64,000 bases of DNA from Epilithonimonas caeni DSM 17710 (lineage in GTDB: Bacteria; Bacteroidota; Bacteroidia; Flavobacteriales; Weeksellaceae), in the NCBI RefSeq assembly GCF_000426465.1, contig NZ_AUFK01000014.1, positions 62,001 to 126,000 on the forward strand. The letters run 5' to 3'. The notes beneath the pieces are model-generated. The model was not told where the DNA came from. It made no database searches and saw only the letters and a list, made by a program, of their open reading frames with translations. Positions within the stretch are counted from its first letter, which is position 1; each line of letters begins with the position of its first letter. Made by a program: the position numbers and the translations under genes. Positions 19,461 to 27,870 of this stretch are shown here, piece after piece.

Positions 19461-19873
19461 AGTTTTTAATTTTTATGTTTATTAGGGTTGATAGTTAAAA
19501 TGGTTTTTATAACCAAAGAATGCAGAAATAGAATTCCCAAGCGTATGCAGAGTTTTTTTATTGGTTAATTTTTCGGTGCGAAAATAGCAATATTTTAACA
19601 GTTTTTAAAATAATTTTATATGTTTTTTATTATGTTAAATAGAACTCTTCTATAGTTTTTAAAGATTAATCATACGAAAACAATTTTTTCATATTAATTA
19701 TAGAATTACACCTCCGGACTATATCCCCTCCCATATAAATCCCCCCTTGCCCCGTGGGTCTTTGACCTTAAAAAAGTTAACTCAATGGTTCCCGAGAAAT
19801 TATCTCTGCAGAATTTTTCCAAAATTTTTAGAAAATTTGGAATTTTGTTTTAATCTGATTCTAAGGAAAATAA
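19461..19873. other. Divergent intergenic region, no gene seen
   Basis: AT-rich spacer between the divergently read fibre-like gene and the structured element. It must hold the minus-strand operon's promoter, but I found no clean TAnnTTTG box on that strand. No open frame of interest was seen. Confidence 0.5.
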
Positions 19874-19881
19874 TATATTTG
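19874..19881 (+). promoter_or_regulatory. Bacteroidota-type -7 box TATATTTG
   Basis: TATATTTG fits the TAnnTTTG -7 consensus of Bacteroidota. A -33 TTTG is not at ideal spacing; the nearest is about 26 bp upstream. Transcription would start near 19888, some 18 bp before the structured element, so the element would be transcribed ahead of the following genes. Confidence 0.5.
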
Positions 19882-19905
19882 CCATAGAAAAATATAAAAT
19901 AACGT

Positions 19906-20100
19906 AAAGCGTAAGCTATCGTATTGGTACAAGAAAACCGCTAATCTTCTTAGATAACCAAATTCGATAGGCTTGCGCCCATGCCATATATCGGCGTGGG
20001 CTGTAAGTTCTATCTGGTTATCGGGTTCTTAGCGGTACCTCTTGTACGGATAGTCTTCAGTTCCACGCTTTCTCATTTTTAACCGTCACTTTTGGAACTG
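19906..20100 (+). ncRNA. Large nested structured element with potential pseudoknot
   Basis: A long rod is formed by nested complementary arms: 19916-19920 with 20049-20053, 19927-19933 with 20041-20047, 19937-19944 with 20029-20036, 19953-19960 with 20015-20022, 19966-19970 with 20010-20014, and 19977-19985 with 19993-20001 (loop ATATATC). A second hairpin follows, CAGTTCCA (20058-20065) with TGGAACTG (20093-20100). Its loop region contains ACGCTTT (20065-20071), complementary to AAAGCGT (19906-19912) upstream, which would close a pseudoknot around the rod. No family was recognised with certainty. It could be a structured 5' leader, a stand-alone RNA, or a DNA-level element such as a recombination site. 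Confidence 0.7.
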
Positions 20101-20139
20101 GGGTGAGTATTATAAACTGACACCTGCATCGTGAGAACA

Positions 20140-20565
20140 ATGAAATCTATTTTACGGTTTTCAATGGTTCCAATAATCCTTTTATCCTGTTCTTCAACAG
20201 TGGTAAGAACCTATGATTATTACAAATATCTTCCTAGTGGTAAACAAGGCTCTAAAAATAATCTAATTGTTGAAACACCAACAAAAGTCAAGATAGATAT
20301 GAGATTAAAAACAGTTGTCATTAAATCCAACAGTGATTTAATTGACACACTTCTTATTAAATCTACCTCAAATAAATTGTCCAGATCTAAACCAAAAAAC
20401 AATCAATCTTTTTTGGTTTACAGTAAATCTAAAAAGGTTAGTGGTACGTTGGAACTGAGGGACAATGAATGTCTAATTGTTCTAAAAGATTCCAAGTGGT
20501 TTCTAAATTATAAAACTGATCTAACAAGAATATCTATAAATAAAGTTGATAACCCAATAAATTAA
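20140..20565 (+). CDS. Small putative lipoprotein
   Basis: About 141 residues. I prefer the ATG at 20140 over the in-frame GTG at 20131 because it gives a normal lipoprotein signal (M-K-S-I-L-R-F…) ending in the lipobox L-L-S-C. Lipidation would place it in a membrane facing the periplasm. The mature part is basic (many Lys) with alternating hydrophobic strands (V-V-I-K-S, L-L-I-K-S, L-E-L-R-D), suggesting a small beta-domain. Family unknown. It starts 40 bp after the structured element and is followed at 10 bp by a zinc-ribbon gene, so it is the first gene of the small operon. Confidence 0.65.
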   Translation: MKSILRFSMVPIILLSCSSTVVRTYDYYKYLPSGKQGSKNNLIVETPTKVKIDMRLKTVVIKSNSDLIDTLLIKSTSNKLSRSKPKNNQSFLVYSKSKKVSGTLELRDNECLIVLKDSKWFLNYKTDLTRISINKVDNPIN

Positions 20566-20575
20566 AATTAAACTA

Positions 20576-20953
20576 ATGTCCTATTGTCATAATTGTGGGA
20601 ACAAAACCTCCCAAACTTCAAAATTTTGTTCGAATTGTGGAACTACAATATGCACGACTCCAACTGAAGACTCAGATGTTATTAAAAACGAATTTGAAAA
20701 TCTAAAAAAGACAAGTAAACCAATATATAAAAGATTTTGGTTTTGGTTCTGGGTTGCCTTTGAAATATTTATTGCCGTTACAAATTCGAAGGATAAAATT
20801 TTCATAATGTGGCTAATACCGTGGATGTATTTTGCATATAATTATCTTTTTGATTGGATTGCAAATTTGTTCGCAAGGATGAATCGTAAAATCGCATTAA
20901 TCCTGATCATCTTACTTATTACATTTTTAGTGATAGCCAAGTCAATTGTATAA
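20576..20953 (+). CDS. Zinc-ribbon membrane protein
   Basis: The 125-residue protein starts with a double C-x-x-C zinc ribbon (C-H-N-C at 4-7, C-S-N-C at about 18-21). A polar linker and two or three hydrophobic membrane segments follow (about 48-65, 72-88 and 103-124). Such N-terminal zinc ribbons fused to membrane segments are common in bacteria and usually of unknown role. It has the same architecture start as the next gene, which begins 13 bp later, so the two may work together. Confidence 0.75.
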   Translation: MSYCHNCGNKTSQTSKFCSNCGTTICTTPTEDSDVIKNEFENLKKTSKPIYKRFWFWFWVAFEIFIAVTNSKDKIFIMWLIPWMYFAYNYLFDWIANLFARMNRKIALILIILLITFLVIAKSIV

Positions 20954-20966
20954 TAAAAAATAAATC

Positions 20967-21770
20967 ATGAAAAAATTCTGTAACTCCTGCGGTAACGCAC
21001 TTAGTGAAACCGATAAATTCTGTACATCTTGCGGACAAAAAGTCGAGATTAATAAAGAATCAAAGGAACTTCAACAAGAAGAAACATTAAATGAAAAATT
21101 AGAGACGAACGAAAGCATAAATGTTGAGCAAGTAAACATTGATTTAGATGACAGATTAGATGGTGGATTAAAAGTTCTGTCCTTTTGCCTACCCATAGTC
21201 GGAATTGTTTTATATTTTTCAAATAAAAATTTGAAACCAAAAAAAGCCGAGTCTGCGTGTCACTCTTCTTTATGGGGATGGGCATTTTCTATTGTTTTAG
21301 TTATAATTCTTACAATTTTTTCAATTTTCTATAAGGAAATAGTGGGTGATACCTTATCGCAAGAAGATATTGAATCAATCAATAGTGTTGATTCCACATT
21401 TAAGAAAACTGATTCATCAGCTGCTCTTATTGATTCTGCTACTGCAAAAATATCTGACGAAGATTCGGATTATCAATTAGAAATAATGGATTCACGGAGC
21501 AAATCCTACCATTGCCGACAGTGTGGAAGGAGTATTTCTTGGATAGGCAGTTATTACTGGACAAGTTACTTAGATGATAATGGGTCTATAAAGAATGATA
21601 TAACTAAATTGGAAAATCTTGAATATGCAGGGGATGAAAGGATTGATACGCCAATGTATACTGATGCAGGTTTAATATCGAGAGGAATATTCTGTTCAGA
21701 AAGATGTACAAGAAAAAATCTTAGTACCTGGACCTTCCCTGAAGATTATAAACAATACATTGAACAATAA
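20967..21770 (+). CDS. Zinc-ribbon membrane protein with second C-terminal Cys cluster
   Basis: The 267-residue protein opens with C-N-S-C and C-T-S-C, a zinc ribbon like that of its upstream neighbour. An acidic linker rich in Glu leads to two hydrophobic segments (about 70-85 and 95-115) and a Ser/Asp-rich stretch. The C-terminal domain contains C-R-Q-C (about 180-183) and a later C-S-E-R-C-T, a possible second metal site in a Trp/Tyr-rich region. Function unknown. It ends directly before the ATG of the DUF2085 gene, with no intervening base, pointing to translational coupling. Confidence 0.75.
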   Translation: MKKFCNSCGNALSETDKFCTSCGQKVEINKESKELQQEETLNEKLETNESINVEQVNIDLDDRLDGGLKVLSFCLPIVGIVLYFSNKNLKPKKAESACHSSLWGWAFSIVLVIILTIFSIFYKEIVGDTLSQEDIESINSVDSTFKKTDSSAALIDSATAKISDEDSDYQLEIMDSRSKSYHCRQCGRSISWIGSYYWTSYLDDNGSIKNDITKLENLEYAGDERIDTPMYTDAGLISRGIFCSERCTRKNLSTWTFPEDYKQYIEQ

Positions 21771-22112
21771 ATGGGTAATTTGAAAATACAGTTCTCTTTT
21801 TGTCATAAAAAACCTGAAAGATCATTCTTTTGGAAAGGAAAGAAATTTCCTTTATGTGCAAGATGTACCGGAATTTATTTGGGATATCTTTCACTACCTC
21901 TGTTTCTCTGTAACTTCATTAACTTGAATATACTCATTTCTATATTGATGATCATTCCCACTTATATTGACGGTTTTATTCAGGCAGTCTTCAATCTCGA
22001 AAGTACTAATATGAGAAGACTCATGACGGGTTTTATATCTGGTATTGGAACTATGTCTTTGACAGTAATAATTTCTAAACAGATCACTCACTTATTAATT
22101 TCAACATTTTAA
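21771..22112 (+). CDS. DUF2085 family membrane protein
   Basis: The 113-residue protein shows the DUF2085 pattern: an early C-H-K-K-P-E-R-S-F, then C-A-R-C-T-G-I-Y-L-G leading into hydrophobic helices (about 37-60, 62-75 and 88-110) and D-G-F-I-Q-A. DUF2085 proteins are small membrane proteins with conserved Cys residues; their role is not established. It is immediately adjacent to the zinc-ribbon gene upstream, and 7 bp separate it from the repeat protein. All three neighbours share conserved cysteine pairs or membrane location. Confidence 0.8.
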   Translation: MGNLKIQFSFCHKKPERSFFWKGKKFPLCARCTGIYLGYLSLPLFLCNFINLNILISILMIIPTYIDGFIQAVFNLESTNMRRLMTGFISGIGTMSLTVIISKQITHLLISTF

Positions 22113-22119
22113 CATCCAA

Positions 22120-22509
22120 ATGAAAACATTATTAACAATATTAAGTCTCCTTTTAACAATAACATTGGTCAAATCACAAAGAATGTATAATGCGTCGGGT
22201 AAACAGATTGGAAGAATTGACGGAAATTATTTTTATGATGGTTCAGGTCATTTGATTGGTAGAACAGACAAGAATTATTTATATGATAGTTCTGGGCATC
22301 AAATAGGAAGAACGGATAACAATTACCTTTATAATGGTTCTGGAAAACAGATCGAAAGAACAGATGGAAAATATTTTTATAATGGTTCTGGACGATTAAT
22401 TGGTAAGGTTAATGGGAGTTATCTTTATGATGAAATAGGGCATCTAATTGGTCGTTCAGATGGCTTGAAAAGGAGAGAGATTATATTGTTTTTCTATTTT
22501 TATTTATAG
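22120..22509 (+). CDS. Exported protein of six 16-residue repeats
   Basis: The 129-residue protein has a signal peptide (first ~19 residues), then six tandem repeats of 16 residues with consensus Y-[DN]-G-S-G-[HKR]-[LQ]-I-G-R-T-D-x-N-Y-[LF]. The repeats have diverged little, indicating recent expansion. Repeats of this kind probably fold as beta-hairpins; I associate them with '4-fold beta flower'-type proteins, but this is uncertain. The last ~15 residues after the repeats are hydrophobic and may be a frameshifted or non-native end. It is the last gene of the operon behind the structured element. Confidence 0.7.
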   Translation: MKTLLTILSLLLTITLVKSQRMYNASGKQIGRIDGNYFYDGSGHLIGRTDKNYLYDSSGHQIGRTDNNYLYNGSGKQIERTDGKYFYNGSGRLIGKVNGSYLYDEIGHLIGRSDGLKRREIILFFYFYL

Positions 22510-22518
22510 GAATATTTT

Positions 22519-22542
22519 GGTAGCAACATAGGTAGCAAAATA
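22519..22542. repeat. Tandem 12-bp direct repeat
   Basis: GGTAGCAACATA is followed at once by GGTAGCAAAATA. Some 50 bp further on lies CTCCAACTCCACT (22589-22601), which resembles a tRNA or tmRNA 3' end. Together these could be the trace of an integration site, but no integrase gene is present here. Confidence 0.35.
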
Positions 22543-22602
22543 GAAATATACTTTCTAAAAACACCATTATCATTATATTATTCTATATCCTCCAACTCCA
22601 CT

Positions 22603-22632
22603 AAAAAAAGGAACTTAAAAGTTCCTTTTTTT
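22603..22632. terminator. Bidirectional terminator between convergent genes
   Basis: A stem A7-GGAACT / AGTTCC-T7 with a 4-base loop separates the plus-strand operon from the convergent barrel gene. The A and T runs on each side let it work in both directions. Confidence 0.85.
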
Positions 22633-22636
22633 ATTT

Positions 22637-23866
22637 TTAATTCAGATATCGTTTTGCGAACCATTTATCCAGGAAATCCACACTGATATTCAGCATATGA
22701 TAATTTTCCTTTATAGCCGAATTATTTAAAAGACCTCTTTTACCATAGCCGTAGCCAACATTCAGATTGATCTTGTTCATGGGTATTCCAATTCCTACTG
22801 TAGCTTCCATTTTATTGATCTCTCTGTTATTAACCTTGTAATAACCTGTATCATAGTTGAGTCCGAAGCGGTAGATCAGATTTTCCGAAAAAATCGGGCT
22901 ATTTTTTCTTTCTGGAAGAAGTTCAAAGCCCAATCCATAAACATGTTGCTTGTAATATTTTTCTTTGGTAACAGTATTTTTCACATCGTTCCAGTTACTT
23001 TGTGTATAATCAAAGCTGAAACGATATCTGTCATTTTTCAAGACACTTACCCCTAACCCAACTTCCAGCGGAAGCGTAGAGTCTTTTGAGGAAAGTTTGG
23101 TCGTAACACTATTATTATAATCTCTGTTTTCTGTATAGATCGTTTCTCCTTTGGCATTCAGATTACTCTTGAAATTAACAATTGCTCCCAAAGTCAATTG
23201 CAGTCTTTCTTTTTGAAAATACTTGTTATACTGGGTTCCTAATCCATAACTAAATCCGGTATATCTTATATTTCGGCTTATCTCAAGCTCAGTTGTTGTG
23301 GTAATGATCTCTTTACGAATGATGGTTCCAAAATTATTCTTCGCCTTTCCACCAACGCTCCAATTATTATTGATCCTATAACCTATACCGACACCCAGAT
23401 TGGAGATCCCGCCACTTCCCTCATAAGTAATGGGATAATTGCTGGATGTCCCTTCTATGGGTATTTCGGAGTCAAATTGATAATCCGTGGAAGTTGTAGG
23501 TTGCACATTAGCACTTAAGAAGAATTTATTTGAAATTCTCATAGCCAATCCCAGGTTGGTGAAATTACCGTTGATCCTTTTGTCTGTCCCCTGATTACTG
23601 GAAATACTGTTGCTCTTTAGAAACCCTCCGACATCGAAGATGACATTCTGTATCCCGATCGAGGTAATAGATGCCGGATTTTTAGAATTGATGTAATCTG
23701 GAGATTCCAGAGCTATACCGGTATTTCCCAAAGAAATATTCCTTGCGTTATCAACATTATTGAATGTTCCAATCCCGAAATAAGAATAAGGCGAGGAATC
23801 CTGAGCATATACTTTCTGCATAAATATTCCAGCAAAAAATATCATTATTTTAATTTTTTGACACAT
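22637..23866 (-). CDS. Outer-membrane beta-barrel protein
   Basis: The 409-residue protein starts with a signal peptide ending V-Y-A-Q. The body is a series of alternating amphipathic strands with Gly/Asn turns, typical of the FadL/PorV-like barrels of Bacteroidota: P-Y-S-Y-F-G-I-G at the start, A-R-N-I-S-L-G-N-T-G-I-A, and repeated Y-R-I/G-L-N-Y. It probably forms an outer-membrane channel or assembly factor; the substrate is unknown. It follows the DUF4270 lipoprotein gene by 12 bp in an operon-like pair, an arrangement common in flavobacteria. Confidence 0.75.
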   Translation of the reverse strand: MCQKIKIMIFFAGIFMQKVYAQDSSPYSYFGIGTFNNVDNARNISLGNTGIALESPDYINSKNPASITSIGIQNVIFDVGGFLKSNSISSNQGTDKRINGNFTNLGLAMRISNKFFLSANVQPTTSTDYQFDSEIPIEGTSSNYPITYEGSGGISNLGVGIGYRINNNWSVGGKAKNNFGTIIRKEIITTTTELEISRNIRYTGFSYGLGTQYNKYFQKERLQLTLGAIVNFKSNLNAKGETIYTENRDYNNSVTTKLSSKDSTLPLEVGLGVSVLKNDRYRFSFDYTQSNWNDVKNTVTKEKYYKQHVYGLGFELLPERKNSPIFSENLIYRFGLNYDTGYYKVNNREINKMEATVGIGIPMNKINLNVGYGYGKRGLLNNSAIKENYHMLNISVDFLDKWFAKRYLN

Positions 23867-23878
23867 AAATTTCTAAAA

Positions 23879-25240
23879 TTAATAACCTAGAATGTAAAGT
23901 TTAAGCTTGGCCGGATTGGTACTATTTTTAGAATCGCCTACTATTGCCTTCCCCGCCAGAACATCCATATAAGAAGATGGATAGATCAAAATATTATAAT
24001 GGGAATCCGAGGTTTCCGAAAGAATATTATTGACATAACTCAACATATCAACGGTATAAGCATGATCACTCTGGAACTCACTTTCATCCGAAAAAGCGAT
24101 GGTGACCTCAGTTGTACCGTCTGAATTATAAAAAGGCGAAACGACTGTATTTTTTTTGTCTCCCAAATAATAATAAAGAGGTGTCGGATTATAAAAATTT
24201 TTGGAATAATATCCCGCTACCGGACTCAGGGTTAGATTTGCACTGATGATTTTATAATTATCATAAAGATTCTTCAGCGTTTTCAGATAAGGAATCTCCA
24301 CTCTCGTATAAACACCAATACCTGACATCAGATAAGTTTTATTACCCAGATTTTTAGATTCAATTGGTGTTGATGGTGTGAGATTAGCCAGTTCCGAGCC
24401 CGTAAAATCACTATCTATTTTGTTATATTGATACGTTGTACTCGGATTGAGGTCGAGTGTATATTTCACATCTTCGGTCCCGTTTTGAGAAGTTGTGTGA
24501 TAATACATCCTAACAACATTGGAGACTTTTTCTTTGGTCGTATTGCTGATTTGAACTTCATAAGACGAACTGATCCCAAAACGCAGCATGGCATTGTTAT
24601 CAGAAGAGGGAACTAATGCTAAACCTTTATAGAAATTAAGAAAATATTCTTGGTTATTAGCATCCTTACTTTTCAAAAGATTGAAAAGACCCTGACCATA
24701 ACTCTGGTCAAGACGGATTCTTACAAAACTACTATCCGTATTTGGCCTCGGAAGAAACTCGGTGGTTCCTATCGAACTGGCCGAATAATTAAATTTACTC
24801 TTATTATAGAGATAGCCATTATCCAGTTTTATTCTGCTTTCCATCGGATGGACATCCATTTTGAACGTTTTGAGCGTATCGCCATAATAAGAATCTATAT
24901 TGGTAAGGTACATTACAATGGAGTCAAAAACCACATTGCTTGTCGTTGCAAGATTATAACTCTCTGGTGTCAACTCAAAGAGAGAAGACGACGTTACCCT
25001 ACCAAATGTATTATCTTTTATATTTCCCACCAGCATTTCACTTTTTCCGGACGTTACCACAGAGTCCACCATGATGGTTGACATTTTCAGCGTAAGCGTG
25101 TCGACCATTACAACTTTGGACTGTGCAGACATCCAAGAATTCCCTACTTCATACGTGTTGCTTTCTCTCTCGCAGGAACATAAGAGGAGAACAGAAACAC
25201 ACAACAAAAGATATTTGTACATTATTTTTTTTGTAAACAT
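23879..25240 (-). CDS. DUF4270 family lipoprotein
   Basis: The 453-residue protein has a lipoprotein signal (L-L-L-C-S-C-E-R-E). The opening S-W-M-S-A-Q-S-K-V-V-M-V-D-T, followed by alternating strands such as V-F-D-S-I-V-M-Y-L and Y-I-L-G-Y at the very end, matches DUF4270. These are outer-membrane-associated lipoproteins of Bacteroidota with unknown function. An internal ATG at residue 7 could also serve as start. It forms an operon with the downstream barrel gene and is divergent from the kelch gene. Confidence 0.8.
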   Translation of the reverse strand: MFTKKIMYKYLLLCVSVLLLCSCERESNTYEVGNSWMSAQSKVVMVDTLTLKMSTIMVDSVVTSGKSEMLVGNIKDNTFGRVTSSSLFELTPESYNLATTSNVVFDSIVMYLTNIDSYYGDTLKTFKMDVHPMESRIKLDNGYLYNKSKFNYSASSIGTTEFLPRPNTDSSFVRIRLDQSYGQGLFNLLKSKDANNQEYFLNFYKGLALVPSSDNNAMLRFGISSSYEVQISNTTKEKVSNVVRMYYHTTSQNGTEDVKYTLDLNPSTTYQYNKIDSDFTGSELANLTPSTPIESKNLGNKTYLMSGIGVYTRVEIPYLKTLKNLYDNYKIISANLTLSPVAGYYSKNFYNPTPLYYYLGDKKNTVVSPFYNSDGTTEVTIAFSDESEFQSDHAYTVDMLSYVNNILSETSDSHYNILIYPSSYMDVLAGKAIVGDSKNSTNPAKLKLYILGY

Positions 25241-25448
25241 ACACTGACTATAATATAGAGCTAAAATAATTTCTCCCTTTCGGCTTTAGTTTTCGACAGA
25301 TCAATCCTATCCTTAGACAATTATATATTTCACGACCTATATAAAATCTATCGAAAAAACAACATGGTTTAACGACAAAAAAAGCTTGTTTGTCTAAAAA
25401 ATTTTCAAAAGAGCGGGGAATGAAGTTGATTTGCATCAAAAAATAAGA

Positions 25449-26432
25449 ATGAGCAATAAACTTTCGGTTTTAGTTCTTGCTATGGCGGGGATTTTTTTAG
25501 TATCAAGCTGTCGAAATGATGATGACGATGACGAGTTGGTAGGAAATTGGGTAAGAGTTTCGGATCTAGACGGTAAACCACGCTCCAATGCTTCTGCCTT
25601 TGTAGTGAATGGAATAGGATATCTAACTGGAGGTTATGATGGAGAAGATTATTACAACGACCTTTGGAGCTATGACCCGAATGCTAACTCCTGGACACAA
25701 AAAGCAGATTTCCCAGGTGTAAAAAGAAGTTCTGCCGTAGGTTTCGCAACAGATTCTTATGGTTATGTCGGAACTGGATATGATGGCACAAACAAGCTCA
25801 ATGACTTCTATAAATATGATGCATCTGCCAATTCCTGGACCAAGATAGATGACCTCCCCGGAACAGGAAGATACGCAGCTTTAGCTTTTGGAATTGGAAG
25901 CAAAGGTTATGTCGGAACTGGATATGACGGAAGTGAGCTTAAGGATTTTTACAAATATGATGAAGCAACATCCAGCTGGACAACAATTACAAGTTTAGGA
26001 GGTTCTAAAAGAAGAGACGGAGCCGTTTTCGTTATCAATGGAACAGCTTATGTAGGCTTTGGAACCAATAATGGAAGTTTGGTTTCAGATTTCTGGGCAT
26101 TCGACCCGTCTTCAGAAACTTGGACACGAAAAGCGAACACAAGTGATGATGATGACACGCAAAATCGTGCTTCTACAGCAGCTTTTGCTGCAGGCGGACT
26201 TGGTTATGTTTCTACAGGGAATGTAAGCGGTGTTACCAACTCAACTTGGGAATACAATCCTTCCACAGACGATTGGACAGAAAGAACTGCTTTCGAAGGT
26301 TCTTCCAGAGAAAGTGCCTGTGCATTCTCATTCGGAACTTATGGTTATGTTTTGACGGGGAACAGCGGATCTTCCTACTTTGATGACATCTGGGTATTCC
26401 ATCCGACAGAAACCGAGAATGAAGATGATTAA
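25449..26432 (+). CDS. Kelch-repeat lipoprotein
   Basis: About 327 residues from the ATG at 25449; an earlier in-frame ATG at 25431 would put a charged stretch before the signal. The lipobox is V-S-S-C, followed by an Asp run. Six kelch repeats follow (G-Y-x-x-G-G/T-G-Y-D-G with W-x-x… about every 48 residues), so a six-bladed beta-propeller is expected on the outer face of a membrane. The end overlaps the DUF4907 gene by 14 bp. It may present a ligand-binding surface; the ligand is unknown. Confidence 0.85.
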   Translation: MSNKLSVLVLAMAGIFLVSSCRNDDDDDELVGNWVRVSDLDGKPRSNASAFVVNGIGYLTGGYDGEDYYNDLWSYDPNANSWTQKADFPGVKRSSAVGFATDSYGYVGTGYDGTNKLNDFYKYDASANSWTKIDDLPGTGRYAALAFGIGSKGYVGTGYDGSELKDFYKYDEATSSWTTITSLGGSKRRDGAVFVINGTAYVGFGTNNGSLVSDFWAFDPSSETWTRKANTSDDDDTQNRASTAAFAAGGLGYVSTGNVSGVTNSTWEYNPSTDDWTERTAFEGSSRESACAFSFGTYGYVLTGNSGSSYFDDIWVFHPTETENEDD

Positions 26433-26745
26433 AACATTCTGGAGATCATTCTTATCAGTAGGCATTCTTCTGATCTCCTGTGAAAAAAAGAATAATGAAT
26501 TAGACGTTAAGATAACTCAACAAGAAAATGGTTTTGGTTATCAGATCATAAAAAACAAAAAGGTTTTTATCGATCAGCCATTTATTCCGGCGGTGCAAGG
26601 TGAACAATCTTTCCAGGATAGTTTGCAAGCCCGGAGAACCGCCGATCTTGTAATAGAAAAAATAGGAAAAACATCCTTTCCCCGAATCTCGGTACATGAA
26701 CTGGACTCCATGAAGATAGAATACGAGATTCCAAAATTTCAATAA
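26419..26745 (+). CDS. DUF4907 family lipoprotein
   Basis: About 108 residues starting M-K-M-I-K-T-F (26419; ATG at 26425 also possible). It has a short lipoprotein signal with L-I-S-C. The mature part (N-G-F-G-Y-Q-I, F-I-D-Q-P-F-I-P-A-V-Q-G, F-P-R-I-S-V-H-E-L) fits DUF4907, a small bacteroidete family commonly found beside kelch proteins. The open frame extends upstream inside the kelch gene, but that part is a shadow. Translational coupling to the kelch gene is likely from the overlap. Confidence 0.8.
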   Translation: MKMIKTFWRSFLSVGILLISCEKKNNELDVKITQQENGFGYQIIKNKKVFIDQPFIPAVQGEQSFQDSLQARRTADLVIEKIGKTSFPRISVHELDSMKIEYEIPKFQ

Positions 26746-26805
26746 GCATAGATTCCTTCGATAATTTATCGGGGGAATTTTGCACGTTAAAAACATTCAT
26801 CTGTT

Positions 26806-27870
26806 ATGAACACATTTCTGAAAAGCATCAAAACCATCTACCTCTATCATTGCATCATCTGGCTGGTTCTCATTGCTTTTAAATTGATAATGGACTATTC
26901 CGTTTTTGGACAATTGGCGTTGCTGATGAACATGAAAATATTTTTGTTCTCCATCCTGTTTTTCTATCTCAATTACAAAGTATTTTTACCTCATCTCATC
27001 AAGCAAAATCCAAGAAAAATATCTATTGTTGTGATTTCTTTTGTTGTGGTTTATATCGGATCGATGATATTCTTTATGCCTCATTTTCCAAAACATCCGC
27101 AAGGACAACCTCCGTTTTCTCCAAAAGATTTTCCAAGACCGGACCGAATGGTGAGGTTCCGCAATAGACCGGATTTTCATGATATTTTCTTTAAGATCGG
27201 ATTATTCTCGATGGTCTTCAGCACGTTGATCTTCTTTGTTGACAAGTGGATGGAAAATCAAAAAAAGATAAAAGCTTTGGAATTTGAAAGACAATCTAGC
27301 GAACTGAAGATCCTGCGCGAACAGATCAACCCGCATTTCTTTTTCAATGCACTTAACAGTATCTATTCTTTATCGATCACCCAATCCAATGATACACCCA
27401 GAGTTATTTTGATTTTGTCCGACATCATGCGGTATGTTCTCAATGATAAAAACGGGCAGAAAAATAATCTGAATGATGAGATCATCAATATTAAAAAGTA
27501 CATCGAGATACAGTCTATCAGGTTCAACAAGTTCAATAATATCAATTATCAGTTTTTGGGGAACTTCGGAAATTATAAGATCGAACCTTTGCTTCTTTTG
27601 ACCTTTGTTGAGAATGCTTTCAAATATGCTGATTTTAGTAAGGGTCCATTAGAAATCAAAGTTTTGTTAAAAGATGACATCCTGGATTTTAACATCAAGA
27701 ATTTTTACGAGAGAAAACCAAGTGAAAAAACTGATAACAACAAGCTTGGGATCAAAAACACAAAGATGAAACTGGACCTGCTCTATCCCGAGAAATACCA
27801 ACTCGACATTAATGATAATGGCTCCGAATATGAAATTAATTTAAAACTCACATTAGACTCTGACCAATGA
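26806..27870 (+). CDS. LytS/YehU-type sensor histidine kinase
   Basis: The 354-residue membrane kinase has about four membrane segments in the first 150 residues (roughly 12-30, 38-60, 68-88 and 128-148) with a Pro-rich loop between them. The dimerisation/phosphoacceptor region follows: I-N-P-H-F-F-F-N-A-L-N-S with His177. An ATPase part has P-L-L-L-L-T-F-V-E-N-A-F-K-Y (N box, about 262-275) and G-I-K-N-T at about 313. The class normally pairs with a LytTR response regulator, which is the next gene and overlaps by 4 bp (ATGA). The preceding kelch and DUF4907 lipoproteins may lie in the same transcription unit. Confidence 0.9.
   Translation: MNTFLKSIKTIYLYHCIIWLVLIAFKLIMDYSVFGQLALLMNMKIFLFSILFFYLNYKVFLPHLIKQNPRKISIVVISFVVVYIGSMIFFMPHFPKHPQGQPPFSPKDFPRPDRMVRFRNRPDFHDIFFKIGLFSMVFSTLIFFVDKWMENQKKIKALEFERQSSELKILREQINPHFFFNALNSIYSLSITQSNDTPRVILILSDIMRYVLNDKNGQKNNLNDEIINIKKYIEIQSIRFNKFNNINYQFLGNFGNYKIEPLLLLTFVENAFKYADFSKGPLEIKVLLKDDILDFNIKNFYERKPSEKTDNNKLGIKNTKMKLDLLYPEKYQLDINDNGSEYEINLKLTLDSDQ

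Noticed and set aside
19906-20100. Integron attC site
   Set aside because: No integron integrase is present, the element is longer than usual attC sites, there is one copy only, and no core GTTRRRY site was found at the end. A recombination site of another kind is not excluded.
22120-22509. RHS/YD-repeat protein
   Set aside because: The 16-residue units resemble YD repeats at a glance, but lack the Y-D-x-x-G-R spacing of 20-22 residues and any RHS core.
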